Positions 9,328 through 17,993 of a stretch of 64,000 nt of DNA are shown piece by piece. Under the pieces are notes generated by a model. It was not told where the DNA came from. It was given only the letters and a program-made list of their open reading frames with translations, and did no database searches. The position numbers were made by a program, and so were the translations under genes. This DNA is from an uncultured Aquimarina sp. (GTDB lineage: Bacteria > Bacteroidota > Bacteroidia > Flavobacteriales > Flavobacteriaceae), in the NCBI RefSeq assembly GCF_947492405.1, contig NZ_CANLMP010000002.1:744001-808000 (forward strand), in the 5' to 3' direction. How positions within the stretch are numbered: the first letter of the stretch is position 1; the number at the start of each line of letters is the position of its first letter.

Positions 9328-9849
9328 ATGAAAAATACTGTTTTACGTTATGGAATATATGGTGCAATAACTATATCTGTACTATTCTTACTAGCATTGT
9401 TTTTAGGTAAGAATTTATCATACGGCTTACAGGAGGTTATTGGCTATACTACCATGGTAGTGTCTTTAATTTTCGTCTTTTTTGGGATAAAACATTATCG
9501 AGATAAGGAAAATAACGGAGTCGTATCTTTTGGAAAAGCACTAGCAATAGGTGTGCTCATTTCTCTATTTGCTGCAATTGCATTTGGACTTCTGGATGTG
9601 ATTTATATAAAATATATCAATCCCGATTTTACCACAGAATACTACACGCGCATGGTTGAACAACTATCAAGCTCTCTTCCTGAAGCAGAATATAAGATAA
9701 AACTAGCCGAATTAGAAGCTCAAAAAGAAATGTTCTCCAGTCCATTGATGAATTTTTTATTAATGTCGGCAACTGTACTTATCATAGGATTTATAATTTC
9801 ACTAATTTCTGGGCTCATTCTACAACGAAAACCATCAACTACTAATTAA
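9328..9849 (+). CDS. DUF4199 family membrane protein
   Basis: 173 residues with four hydrophobic helices: about 7-27, 35-55, 67-92 and 140-166. The order and spacing, with a soluble loop of about 45 residues (about 93-138) between helices three and four, fit the DUF4199 family of Bacteroidota. No catalytic motif is visible and the function of the family is unknown. The gene follows a membrane LuxR regulator and is followed 11 bases later by a DUF1801 gene, so it probably heads a short operon from the promoter at 9234-9266. Confidence 0.75.
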   Translation: MKNTVLRYGIYGAITISVLFLLALFLGKNLSYGLQEVIGYTTMVVSLIFVFFGIKHYRDKENNGVVSFGKALAIGVLISLFAAIAFGLLDVIYIKYINPDFTTEYYTRMVEQLSSSLPEAEYKIKLAELEAQKEMFSSPLMNFLLMSATVLIIGFIISLISGLILQRKPSTTN

Positions 9850-9860
9850 AAACCAACAGT

Positions 9861-10319
9861 ATGCAATACAAAGCCAATACACCAGATGAATATATTGAGG
9901 CCATTCCTGAAGAACGTAAAGAAGTAATGCAAAACCTTAGACAGGTTATTTTAGATAATTTGCCAAAAGGATTTTCTGAAGTAATTAGTTACGGCATGAT
10001 CGGTTATGTAGTTCCACATGAACTATATCCCGACGGATATCATTGCGACCCAAAATTACCATTACCTTTCATGAATATTGCTTCTCAGAAAAATTTTATT
10101 GCCGTGTATCACTCTGGAATTTATGCCGATAAAAAAATAATGGATTGGTTTGTAGGAGAATATCCAAAATATGTAAAAACAAAATTAGACATGGGAAAAA
10201 GTTGTATTCGTTTTAAAAAAATTGATCAAATTCCTTTACAATTGATCGGCGAGCTAGCTACCAAAATGACTACGCAAGAATGGATAGATACCTATGAGTC
10301 CGTTGTAAAAAACAAATAA
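9861..10319 (+). CDS. DUF1801 / YdhG-like domain protein
   Basis: 152 residues. The N-terminal part has the family signature (TPDEYIEAIPEERKEVMQNL, then a GFSEVISYGMIGY segment), and the C-terminal half has the IRFKKIDQIP block. These small cytoplasmic proteins have a helix-grip or frataxin-like fold, and their function is not established; some relatives are annotated as iron-chaperone-like. The gene is 11 bases after the DUF4199 gene and 68 before the VOC gene, suggesting co-transcription. Confidence 0.75.
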   Translation: MQYKANTPDEYIEAIPEERKEVMQNLRQVILDNLPKGFSEVISYGMIGYVVPHELYPDGYHCDPKLPLPFMNIASQKNFIAVYHSGIYADKKIMDWFVGEYPKYVKTKLDMGKSCIRFKKIDQIPLQLIGELATKMTTQEWIDTYESVVKNK

Positions 10320-10387
10320 CAAAACTCGTTGTGTTCATTATGATATTTTTATTCAAAATGAACAACGAATAAATAAATATTTTACAT

Positions 10388-10771
10388 ATGAAAAGAGTAA
10401 CAGGATTAGGTGGTTTTTTTTTCAAAACAAAAGACCCTAAAACAACAAAAGAATGGTATGGTAAGCATTTAGGATTACCTGTTGATGACTATGGATGTAC
10501 TTTCTGGTGGAAAGACAAAGACGGTAATGATTGTTCTACACAATGGAGCCCGTTTAAAGAAGACACCAACTATTTTTCTCCTAGTAAGAAGGAGTTCATG
10601 ATGAATTTTCGAGTAGAAAATCTAGTAGAACTCCTAAAAGTGTTAAAGGAAGAAGGAGTAAAAATAGTTGGCGAAATCGAAGAATACGAATACGGAAAAT
10701 TCGGATGGATCTTAGATCCCGAAGGCAATAAGATTGAACTATGGGAACCCATAGATAAGGCATTTTTATAA
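10388..10771 (+). CDS. VOC (glyoxalase/bleomycin-resistance) family protein
   Basis: 127 residues with the paired beta-alpha-beta-beta-beta layout. The start GLGGFFFKTKDPKTTKEWY and the end GWILDPEGNKIELWEP are characteristic of the superfamily. The closing Glu of IELWEP is a typical metal ligand. The substrate is unknown; members range from glyoxalase I-like enzymes to drug-binding proteins. The 3' end overlaps the convergent lipoprotein gene by six bases. Confidence 0.8.
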   Translation: MKRVTGLGGFFFKTKDPKTTKEWYGKHLGLPVDDYGCTFWWKDKDGNDCSTQWSPFKEDTNYFSPSKKEFMMNFRVENLVELLKVLKEEGVKIVGEIEEYEYGKFGWILDPEGNKIELWEPIDKAFL

Positions 10772-11710
10772 ACTTACATCTCCAGATTTTATCATATCTA
10801 TCGCTGTTTTCCATATATTATAGTGATCGCTATCGGTTTCGATAACCTGAACATTTTTTGATCGAAGAAAATCCAACTCATAAGAAGTAGGAACACCTAC
10901 GTTTCTATCCTTATTTCCATAGAAAAAAGTAATGTTAGACAAATTCTTATCTTTCAATAACTTTGTATAATCATGTTGCCCTAGAGCGGCCTTCAGAAGG
11001 TTTTTTGCTGTTCTTATTTTGAAATACTTTCTAGGGCGATTTGGATTAGGAGGTCTATTCTCGTCAGGTATCCAAAGTGATTTACCATCTTCTTCAAAAA
11101 TTGTGTTGATATCTTTGAGCTGATAAACCGTTTGGAGAGAATCCGCTTTAAATCTTCCTCCGGTTATAATATATTTATCCGCTAAAGATGGATAGTTGGC
11201 AAGGTAATTTGGAATTACAAATGCACTATACGAATGTCCCACAACAACAACATATTTGCCACGATCCTTAAAATATTTAATCGAGCGATACATCATTTCA
11301 GAAGTATTAGCGGTTTCTTTTTGAGCCATATCCAGGGTAAATTCATCTTCCCAATTAAAAATTTCTTTATTGTATGTAGTAGCTTGATGTAAATTTACAT
11401 TGTAATAATTTTTAAAATTAGGCAAATACGCCATGGCTATCTTACCATTGAATTCATAATCTAACAGATTTTTAGGTCCTCCGTCTCCAAGAATAAGAAC
11501 TGTATCCTTTTCTATGGAACCTTCTGCTAACCACAACTTAGTCGTGTCTTTGGATAATACTGTTGGAGCGTAATTATGTTTTATTGGCTTCTTATGCTGT
11601 AGGATCGTATTTTCTGCAATACTATTTTCATTACTGGTCTTAGAAAATTCACATCCCAAAATTAAAAAAGTACATGCTGCTCCAAATAAGTAAAAAGTGA
11701 TATGCTTCAT
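10766..11710 (-). CDS. Alpha/beta-hydrolase-like lipoprotein
   Basis: 314 residues. A lipoprotein signal (LILGC, Cys20) predicts attachment to an envelope membrane. The core resembles an alpha/beta hydrolase: an early LILGDGGP segment that can form the oxyanion region (about 72-79), the nucleophile elbow VVVVGHSYSAF with Ser160, an Asp candidate near FYGNKDRNVG, and a His candidate in DSDHYNIW near the C-terminus. The substrate is unknown. It is divergent from a MarR gene and two near-identical palindromes lie between them, so it is probably MarR-controlled. Confidence 0.7.
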   Translation of the reverse strand: MKHITFYLFGAACTFLILGCEFSKTSNENSIAENTILQHKKPIKHNYAPTVLSKDTTKLWLAEGSIEKDTVLILGDGGPKNLLDYEFNGKIAMAYLPNFKNYYNVNLHQATTYNKEIFNWEDEFTLDMAQKETANTSEMMYRSIKYFKDRGKYVVVVGHSYSAFVIPNYLANYPSLADKYIITGGRFKADSLQTVYQLKDINTIFEEDGKSLWIPDENRPPNPNRPRKYFKIRTAKNLLKAALGQHDYTKLLKDKNLSNITFFYGNKDRNVGVPTSYELDFLRSKNVQVIETDSDHYNIWKTAIDMIKSGDVSL

Positions 11711-11734
11711 TGTTTTACATTTTAAAGGTTAAAA

Positions 11735-11754
11735 GTATCTCAATATTAAGATAC
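11735..11754. promoter_or_regulatory. MarR operator 1
   Basis: GTATCTCAATATTAAGATAC, an imperfect palindrome with an AATATT centre. It is the reverse complement of operator 2 apart from the outermost base pair, and lies 24 bases from the lipoprotein gene start. Confidence 0.7.
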
Positions 11755-11772
11755 TTTACAAATCTATATAAA

Positions 11773-11792
11773 ATATCTTAATATTGAGATAT
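11773..11792. promoter_or_regulatory. MarR operator 2
   Basis: ATATCTTAATATTGAGATAT. The centre-to-centre distance to operator 1 is 38 bp. It lies 44 bases upstream of the marR ATG, suggesting autoregulation plus control of the divergent gene. Confidence 0.7.
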
Positions 11793-11836
11793 ATTTTGTA
11801 ATTTTATTTCTGAAAAACAACTAATTACGTTTATAC

Positions 11837-12337
11837 ATGATAAAAAAAGACATCATTGATCATTTAATTTCCGACTGGAAAAATCAGCGCCCGGAACTAG
11901 ATCCATCTGCTATGGAAATAGTGGGGAGAGTTATGCAACTTGGTAAAAAATTAGAAAAAAGTGCTGGTGTTGCTTTAAAAGATAGTGGTATTTATTACAC
12001 AGATTTAGATGTATTAGCCACTTTAAGACGCTCTGGGAAACCTTATCTCTTAACACCCAAACAATTACGCGAATCGGTATTGGTAACATCCGGAGCTATG
12101 ACAGCATTATTAGGGAGATTAGAAAAAATGGAACTCGTTTATCGTTCTCCAGATCCAAAAGATGGACGTATTAAGGCCGCTGCCCTCACAAAAAAAGGAA
12201 TTGCCATAATTGATAAAGCTATCGAAGTTCGTTTTGCAGAAGCTAGTCAAGCTGTTAATGGTCTTTCGGAAAAAGAGCGAAAGCAACTTATTCCATTACT
12301 TAAAAAACTATTGTTTACAGTAACCAGCACCACATAA
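11837..12337 (+). CDS. MarR family transcriptional regulator
   Basis: 166 residues. The winged helix-turn-helix spans about 50-130: LTPKQLRESVLVTSGAMTALLGRLEKMELV contains the recognition helix, and DPKDGRIKAAALTKKG is the MarR wing with its characteristic D-x-R. N- and C-terminal helices form the dimer interface. It is divergently arranged with the hydrolase lipoprotein gene and two palindromic operators occupy the 126-base gap. It most likely represses both promoters until a small-molecule or oxidant ligand releases it. No cysteine typical of OhrR is visible in the N-terminal helix. Confidence 0.9.
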   Translation: MIKKDIIDHLISDWKNQRPELDPSAMEIVGRVMQLGKKLEKSAGVALKDSGIYYTDLDVLATLRRSGKPYLLTPKQLRESVLVTSGAMTALLGRLEKMELVYRSPDPKDGRIKAAALTKKGIAIIDKAIEVRFAEASQAVNGLSEKERKQLIPLLKKLLFTVTSTT

Positions 12338-12478
12338 CTCTCCATTAGAGAAATCATTTAATAACAAAATTAATAAGAATACACTATTTATATTACGTTA
12401 CCTTTTTATAATCATTCTACACAATCATATTTTTTTGTAACTTTCTACACACTAATCAATTGTATATAAAACATAAAT

Positions 12479-12865
12479 ATGAGTGAAGAAAACAACAATC
12501 TAGGTGACGATTTGAAAAAAGGAGCCGAAGAAGCAGCAGAAACTGTAAAAGAAAGTGCTAAAGAGTTTACTGAAGAAGCAAAACAATTTGTTGATTCTAA
12601 GGATAATAAAAAAGTACTAGCAGGTATTCTGGCAATTTTATTAGGGAGTTTAGGGATACATAAATTTATCTTAGGATATCAAAAAGAAGGTTTTATTCTA
12701 TTAGGAATTTCTCTTGCGGCTTATCTCCTATCATGTTTAGCGGTTGGATTACTTTTTATTTGGGTACCTAGTCTTATCGGGTTAATAGAAGGAATCATCT
12801 ATCTAACCAAATCAGATGAAGAATTCTATCAAACCTACCAAGTAGGGAAAAAACCTTGGTTCTAA
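12479..12865 (+). CDS. TM2 domain membrane protein
   Basis: 128 residues. The first 45 are charged and helical, Glu/Lys/Ala-rich and amphipathic. The TM2 domain (about 46-110) has two membrane helices, with LLGSLGIHKFILGYQKEG carrying the family's G-x-H-x-F-x-x-G pattern. The polar C-terminus ends VGKKPWF. The role of TM2 proteins in bacteria is unknown. It is a monocistronic gene with its own terminator directly downstream. Confidence 0.85.
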   Translation: MSEENNNLGDDLKKGAEEAAETVKESAKEFTEEAKQFVDSKDNKKVLAGILAILLGSLGIHKFILGYQKEGFILLGISLAAYLLSCLAVGLLFIWVPSLIGLIEGIIYLTKSDEEFYQTYQVGKKPWF

Positions 12866-12874
12866 AAACATCTA

Positions 12875-12906
12875 AAAAGCTAGATTATTATTATCTAGCT
12901 TTTTTA
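12875..12906 (+). terminator. Rho-independent terminator after TM2 gene
   Basis: Stem AAAAAGCTAGAT / ATCTAGCTTTTT with a six-base loop (TATTAT), followed by T-rich sequence. Confidence 0.8.
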
Positions 12907-12918
12907 TTTCATTTTAAC

Positions 12919-12934
12919 ATCGTAATATTGCGAT
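12919..12934. promoter_or_regulatory. ArsR operator
   Basis: ATCGTAATATTGCGAT, a near-perfect palindrome with ATCG/CGAT arms, located 16 bases before the arsR start codon. Its spacing and arms suit an ArsR/SmtB dimer. Confidence 0.65.
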
Positions 12935-12949
12935 ATTAAAATATAAATT

Positions 12950-13273
12950 ATGGGTATTACCAAAACTCAAATTTTTGATCAAAGACAAAATGAGCTAGCT
13001 CAGCTCTTTAAAATATTAGGTCATCCTGCTCGAATTGCCATATTGCAATACATAAGTAAACAAGATGCCTGCATATGTAATGATCTAGTGGAAGAAATTG
13101 GCTTAGCACAAGCTACCATATCTCAACACCTAAAAGAATTAAAAAGTATTGGATTGTTAAAAGGAGAGATAGAAGGAAAAAGCATGTGCTATTGCATCAA
13201 CATTGATAAATGGAATGAATTACAACAAAACCTAAACTCATTTTTTAATACTACAAAACAAAATTGCTGTTAG
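12950..13273 (+). CDS. arsR: ArsR family metalloregulator
   Basis: 107 residues. The winged HTH at about 25-85 (LGHPARIAILQYI, LAQATISQHLKELKSIGLL) is typical of ArsR/SmtB. Cysteines at 41 and 43 (ACICNDLVEE) lie by the first HTH helix, where ArsR proteins bind As(III). Further cysteines are at 80, 82 and the C-terminal 106-107. It begins an operon with DUF6428, acetyltransferase and arsenate reductase genes. A palindrome 16 bases upstream is the probable operator. Likely derepressed by arsenite or a related thiophilic species. Confidence 0.85.
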   Translation: MGITKTQIFDQRQNELAQLFKILGHPARIAILQYISKQDACICNDLVEEIGLAQATISQHLKELKSIGLLKGEIEGKSMCYCINIDKWNELQQNLNSFFNTTKQNCC

Positions 13274-13306
13274 AACTAACAAGAAATTAATTATAATACG
13301 AACCTT

Positions 13307-13792
13307 ATGAATACATCAGAATTTATCTCATTATTGGGCGAACATCAAGATAAATCCCTACTTTTTGAATATGCTCCGGGAATGTTAGTAGGTGCTAATT
13401 ATCATATCACAGAAGTTAAACATGTTTCTATTGATTCTGTAGATTGCGGAGCAGGAACAGATTCTTGGAAAGAAACAATCATTCAACTATGGGAAAGCCC
13501 AAGTGAACTAGGAAAGCGTGATTACCTAAGTGCCTATAAAGCACTAGGCATCCTCCGTAAAGTTGGAAAAATGACAGCTTATAATATGGATGCTCCAGTA
13601 AAAATTGAATACGGAAATGCTATGTTTCACACAGCGCATTTACACGTTACAGGCATTACAATTAATGAAGGACAACTAATTATAAAACTTGCTATTCAAT
13701 CAACAGATTGTAAAGCCAAAGAAACCTGTGTTGTTCCAGAATCATCTGTCGTAGAAGCTACTTCTTGTGCACCAGGTAGCGGATGTTGCTAG
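13307..13792 (+). CDS. DUF6428 family protein
   Basis: 161 residues. I recognise this as the small protein that follows arsR in many Bacteroidota arsenic operons (DUF6428). The middle has conserved YHITEVKHVSIDSVDCGAG and FHTAHLHVTGI segments with several His residues. The C-terminus is cysteine-rich (SCAPGSGCC), so metal or metalloid binding is plausible but unproven. No signal peptide or membrane helix. The next start codon follows its stop directly, so they are coupled. Confidence 0.7.
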   Translation: MNTSEFISLLGEHQDKSLLFEYAPGMLVGANYHITEVKHVSIDSVDCGAGTDSWKETIIQLWESPSELGKRDYLSAYKALGILRKVGKMTAYNMDAPVKIEYGNAMFHTAHLHVTGITINEGQLIIKLAIQSTDCKAKETCVVPESSVVEATSCAPGSGCC

Positions 13793-14305
13793 ATGAATCC
13801 TGAAATAGTAATACATCCTTTTAATCAATCCGATTGGTCTGATATCTCCCGAATTTACAAGGAAGGAATTGCAACAGGTATGGCCACTTTTGAAACCGAG
13901 GTTCCTGATTGGAATCAATGGGATCAATCGCATATTAAATCCTGCAGATTAAAAGCAGTTATCAACAATCAAATTGTAGGTTGGGCAGCTTTAGCACCTA
14001 CTTCGAAAAGAGATGTATATAAAGGTGTTGTAGAAGTTAGCATTTACATAACATCAAAGTCTCGAAATTTAGGTATAGGAAAGTTACTTTTGGCAAAACT
14101 TATTGAGGAGAGTGAACAAAAAGGATTCTGGACATTACAAGCTGGAATCTTTAGTAATAATATGGCTAGTATAAAATTACACACCTCTTTAGGATTCAGG
14201 ATTATCGGATATCGGGAAAAAATAGGTAAACTAAAAGAAATCTGGTATGACAATACCATTTTAGAGCGAAGAAGTAAACTATCTCAGGGACAAGTCTCGG
14301 AGTAA
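13793..14305 (+). CDS. GNAT acetyltransferase, ArsN1/PAT-like
   Basis: 170 residues. The sequence follows the phosphinothricin acetyltransferase/ArsN pattern: IYKEGIATGMATFETEVP near the N-terminus, VVEVSIYITSKSRNLGIGKLLL as the acetyl-CoA loop (about 82-103), and FSNNMASIKLHTSLGFR (about 120-136). The arsenic-operon context suggests N-acetylation of an arsenic-containing glutamate analogue such as arsinothricin, as known for ArsN1, but phosphinothricin-like substrates are also possible. The start is immediately after the DUF6428 stop. Confidence 0.75.
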   Translation: MNPEIVIHPFNQSDWSDISRIYKEGIATGMATFETEVPDWNQWDQSHIKSCRLKAVINNQIVGWAALAPTSKRDVYKGVVEVSIYITSKSRNLGIGKLLLAKLIEESEQKGFWTLQAGIFSNNMASIKLHTSLGFRIIGYREKIGKLKEIWYDNTILERRSKLSQGQVSE

Positions 14306-14360
14306 TTAAATCTCGATTATCGAGTAAAAAAAAATATATAACCACAAAAACATCACAATA

Positions 14361-14783
14361 ATGAACATTTTAGTACTATGTACAGGAAATTCTTGCAGAA
14401 GTCAGATGGCAGAAGGCTATCTCAAACATTTTGCGAAAAACAATGCAACCATTTATAGTGCAGGAGTCGAAACTCACGGGGTAAATCCGAAGGCTATTTC
14501 GATCATGAAAGAAGATGGAATTGATATTTCTAATCATACTTCTAACAATCTTGAAGAATATTTGGACATTAACTTTGATTTTATCTTAACCGTTTGCGAT
14601 AATGCAAAAGAAAGGTGTCCATTCTTTCCTGGAAAGGCAGAACGTTTGCATTACAACTTTTTTGACCCATCAAAAGTAGAAGGATCCGAAGAAGAGATAC
14701 ACGCAGCGTTCACTAAAACAAGAAATCAAATAAAAGAATACTGTAAGAATTTTGTAAATAAAAGCATTCTACAAACTACATAA
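14361..14783 (+). CDS. arsC: Arsenate reductase, low-molecular-weight phosphatase type
   Basis: 140 residues. The P-loop is CTGNSCR (Cys7 to Arg13), with two further redox cysteines (Cys79 in TVCDN, Cys86 in ERCPFFPG) and the general acid Asp102 in FDPSK. This three-cysteine set matches thioredoxin-coupled ArsC of the Staphylococcus type rather than plain tyrosine phosphatases. It reduces arsenate to arsenite in the cytoplasm. It is the last gene of the operon; no ArsB or ACR3 exporter follows, as the next gene is a convergent MscS channel. Confidence 0.9.
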   Translation: MNILVLCTGNSCRSQMAEGYLKHFAKNNATIYSAGVETHGVNPKAISIMKEDGIDISNHTSNNLEEYLDINFDFILTVCDNAKERCPFFPGKAERLHYNFFDPSKVEGSEEEIHAAFTKTRNQIKEYCKNFVNKSILQTT

Positions 14784-14807
14784 GAAAATCAACATTTTAG
14801 AAACGAC

Positions 14808-16019
14808 TTATTTTTGGATCTTAAATCCAGGTTTACTATAATTTTCGGGAATATTAGACGACGGAACGGCTAATTCATTTCCATCTCTTACTGCATGGTA
14901 ATGAGGAGATAAAATCTCTATTCCTGCCTGGTGCAATTCGTTTTTGATATTTTCATGAAGTATTGAATAAATTCTTGCTGATTTTTCAGGATTTTTAGTG
15001 TATACGTTCAACTCATAATTCACATAAAAATCATCTAAACTCTTAATCAAAACAAAAGGTACGGGCTCAGCCAATATCTGGTCCGTATTTTTTGCTCCTT
15101 GTTTTAATGCTTCTATTACTTCATTACTAGACACATCATACCCAATCGTAACTGAAGTATGCAAGATAACACCCACATCCTCGGAGGCGTTTTTAGTAAA
15201 ATTAATAATATGATTTCCTAAAATCGAAGAGTTAGGAATTGTAACATCCAAATTCTTGATAGTTCGGATCCTAGTGACCAATAAACTTCTCTCTGTCACA
15301 TCACCTATAGTGTTTCCTATCTCTACTCTATCACCCACCTTAAATGGTCTCATATATGTAATCACTACACCTGCAACAATATTTGATATCGCAGAAGTAG
15401 AACCCAAAGAAAATAAAATACCAAAGAAAATTGATAATCCTTTAAAAGCAGGAGAATCAGAACCTGGTATATACGGAAAAACAATAATAAGGGCAAAAGC
15501 AATAATAAACACTCGTAATAAATTAAAAGTAGGTCTTGCCCAATCCGCATGAAAGCCATCTAATCTAACCGCTTCTTTTTCAAGTTCCGCAGTAACATAT
15601 TTTAAAAACCTAATAAGGTATTTGGTAACAAAAAAGATGACAACAATAAAAAACAAGTTAGGTATAAAACCAATTAAACCTTCATATAAAAAAAGTAACG
15701 GTTTCTTTATATATCCTAAGACAACATCAGCATATTCTTTTGTTTGGGGAACTAAGCTAAACAGAAAAGGAAGGTAGAATACTAAAAAAATGAAGATAAT
15801 CGTAATTTTCAATAAACGTATTACAAATGAGAGAATATGCCTCTCTCTTCTGGGAGTAATAAATCTAAAGAGTTGAGAAAACTTTGTTTTCCTAAAGAAA
15901 ATATTATTCTCTAATTTGCTTATTTTACTCTGCAACCATTTAAAAAGCTTTTTATTTAGAAATAGAAATAATATTAAGCCTAATAATGCAATAGAAAAAT
16001 AGATATATTGTATCAACAC
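14808..16019 (-). CDS. MscS family mechanosensitive channel
   Basis: 403 residues. Hydrophobic helices lie at about 5-25, 70-95, 110-130, 160-185 and 188-225. The last is the pore-lining Gly/Ala-rich helix (FFGILFSLGSTSAISNIVAGVV). The beta domain follows with RPFKVGDRVEIGNTIGDVTE and IPNSSILGNHIINF, both hallmarks of the family. It ends with the alpha/beta domain (about 285-380). It releases osmolytes under hypo-osmotic stress. The gene is convergent with arsC, 25 bases away. Confidence 0.9.
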   Translation of the reverse strand: MLIQYIYFSIALLGLILFLFLNKKLFKWLQSKISKLENNIFFRKTKFSQLFRFITPRRERHILSFVIRLLKITIIFIFLVFYLPFLFSLVPQTKEYADVVLGYIKKPLLFLYEGLIGFIPNLFFIVVIFFVTKYLIRFLKYVTAELEKEAVRLDGFHADWARPTFNLLRVFIIAFALIIVFPYIPGSDSPAFKGLSIFFGILFSLGSTSAISNIVAGVVITYMRPFKVGDRVEIGNTIGDVTERSLLVTRIRTIKNLDVTIPNSSILGNHIINFTKNASEDVGVILHTSVTIGYDVSSNEVIEALKQGAKNTDQILAEPVPFVLIKSLDDFYVNYELNVYTKNPEKSARIYSILHENIKNELHQAGIEILSPHYHAVRDGNELAVPSSNIPENYSKPGFKIQK

Positions 16020-16131
16020 AGTTCGATATTTTAATCTTCAAATTAGGAAAATATATCAGTATCTAAAAAAAATAAAAGAGGAAAAAAAGGGAATATTACG
16101 ATTAACTACAGAAAAAAACTATCAATTACAT

Positions 16132-17940
16132 CTACTTATCGCCATTCTTAAAGTATTTCTGCTCCAGTTCCGCCTGAAACTCTTCCATAACAGGTTTTAC
16201 TGTGCTATCAGGAAGATCCGCTATACGAATATACATCAGACCATCTACGGCGTTATTAAATAATGGATCTACATTAAATGCCACCACTTTTGCATTTTGC
16301 TTGATATATTTTTTTATTAAAACAGGTATACGAAGACTTCCTGGTTCAATTTCATCAATAATTTTATCGAATTTATTGAGATCGCTTCTACTCTCATCAA
16401 ATACAAAATCCTTATCAGCATCTTTAAGTTTTACCTTGAATTCTTTTTTCGGTCTAACATATTGCGCCACATACGGATCATAATAATGAGACTTCATAAA
16501 CTCAATCATCAATGATTTAGAGAAATTACTAAACTTATTACTAATGCTTACTCCTCCAATTAAATATTTATGATCAGGAAAACGGAGTGTACAATGTACA
16601 ATACCTTTCCAAAGTAAAAACAAAGGCATTGGACGTTGTTGGTATTCTTTAATAATAAAAGCTCTACCCATTTCAATAGATTCGTTCATCATTTTATGAA
16701 GCTCCGGTTCGAACCTAAATAGATCTTGTAAATAAAACCCATCAATACCAAAGTTAGCATAGATTTCATTACCCATTCCCATGCGATAAGCACCTGCTAT
16801 CTTCTTTGCGCCCATATCCCATAAAAACATATGATGATAATAATCATCAAATGGATCTAAATCGATGGATTGATTCGTTCCTTCTCCTATTTCTCGAAAA
16901 GTAATTTCACGTAATCTACCTATTTCATGTACAATGTTAGGAATGCTTTCTTTTTTTGCGAGAAAAACTTCGTAATTTTTACTCGATAATAAACGCTTAT
17001 CATTATTACGACAATATTCTAATTCGGATTCGATAGAATTAATACTTCCACCAGAGGCAATTTCCTTTGGAGATTTTGGAAGCTTTAAATTTTGAGGTAT
17101 AGACTCCATCAAGGTCTTTTTCTCATAAGGATTGGCCAGCATATAGGTTTTTTTACGTAAAAAATTGGTAAAATCTTCTATATTACAATACTCTTCCTGA
17201 TCCTTAACAGATACTGGATTACCTATTCTAACCTTTATTACTCTGTTTTCTTGCGAAAAAAGTTCACTTGGTAATTTAGCTGTTCGCAATGTGTCATTTA
17301 TCGATGCCAGTTTATAAAAAAGTCTACTGTTTCTAGCATGAAAGTATATTGGAATTACGGGAACTTTTGCTTTTTTCACAAGTCTCATTGCTCCTGGCTC
17401 CCAGGGTTTATCTACATAATGTTTACCTTCTCTAAAAGTCGACACCTCACCGGCTGGGAAAATTCCTAACGGCATTCCTTCTTTTAAGTGTAAGATTGCT
17501 TCTCTAATTCCTTTAAGACTTGACTTCGCTTCCTTTCTATTTTCGAAAGGATTTACCGGCATTATATATTGTTTTAAAGGCGTAAAATTATGCAATAGGA
17601 AATTTGCAATAATTTTATAATCTGAGCGATGTTCCAGCATTAGTTTAAGGAGAAGAATCCCATCCAATCCGCCTAAAGGATGATTAGACAACGTAATAAA
17701 AGCGCCATTTTTAGGGAGTCTTCTAAGATCCTCTGGTGGAATCTCGAAAGTAACTCCGTACATATCCAAGACACTATTTACAAATTCTTTACCTTCTAAA
17801 TGACTAATACTATCATATTGGCGATTAATCTTTGATAACCTAGTGGTTTTAAGTATCATCCACCCAACAAAAGTGCCAATAAAGCCTAGTTTATCTAATT
17901 TAAGCCCTTTGGCTACTTCTTTTGAGGTGACTACCGCCAT
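16132..17940 (-). CDS. olsF: Bifunctional acyltransferase, OlsF-like (ornithine/glycine lipid synthesis)
   Basis: 602 residues with two acyltransferase modules. The N-terminal half (about 60-270) is PlsC/OlsA-like, with NHPLGGLDG (His87 and Asp93) and FPAGEVSTFR. The C-terminal half (about 320-510) is a hemolysin-type N-acyltransferase (OlsB-like; IREITFREIGEGTNQ region, YYHHMFLWD, AGAYRMG, ELGR-like EMGRAFI). OlsF proteins carry both steps of aminolipid formation: N-acylation of an amino acid, then O-acylation. The amino acid (ornithine or glycine) cannot be told from sequence. A TATATTTG box lies 23 bases upstream of the start. It is followed upstream on the same strand by aspartate kinase. 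Confidence 0.75.
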   Translation of the reverse strand: MAVVTSKEVAKGLKLDKLGFIGTFVGWMILKTTRLSKINRQYDSISHLEGKEFVNSVLDMYGVTFEIPPEDLRRLPKNGAFITLSNHPLGGLDGILLLKLMLEHRSDYKIIANFLLHNFTPLKQYIMPVNPFENRKEAKSSLKGIREAILHLKEGMPLGIFPAGEVSTFREGKHYVDKPWEPGAMRLVKKAKVPVIPIYFHARNSRLFYKLASINDTLRTAKLPSELFSQENRVIKVRIGNPVSVKDQEEYCNIEDFTNFLRKKTYMLANPYEKKTLMESIPQNLKLPKSPKEIASGGSINSIESELEYCRNNDKRLLSSKNYEVFLAKKESIPNIVHEIGRLREITFREIGEGTNQSIDLDPFDDYYHHMFLWDMGAKKIAGAYRMGMGNEIYANFGIDGFYLQDLFRFEPELHKMMNESIEMGRAFIIKEYQQRPMPLFLLWKGIVHCTLRFPDHKYLIGGVSISNKFSNFSKSLMIEFMKSHYYDPYVAQYVRPKKEFKVKLKDADKDFVFDESRSDLNKFDKIIDEIEPGSLRIPVLIKKYIKQNAKVVAFNVDPLFNNAVDGLMYIRIADLPDSTVKPVMEEFQAELEQKYFKNGDK

Positions 17941-17962
17941 TAAATACGTTTTGTGCTAACTA

Positions 17963-17970
17963 CAAATATA
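17963..17970 (-). promoter_or_regulatory. Candidate -7 box for olsF-like gene
   Basis: TATATTTG on the minus strand, a perfect TAnnTTTG match, 23 bases before the start codon. No TTTG at standard -33 spacing. Confidence 0.45.
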
Positions 17971-17993
17971 ACAAAATCATTCAATAGGGCATC

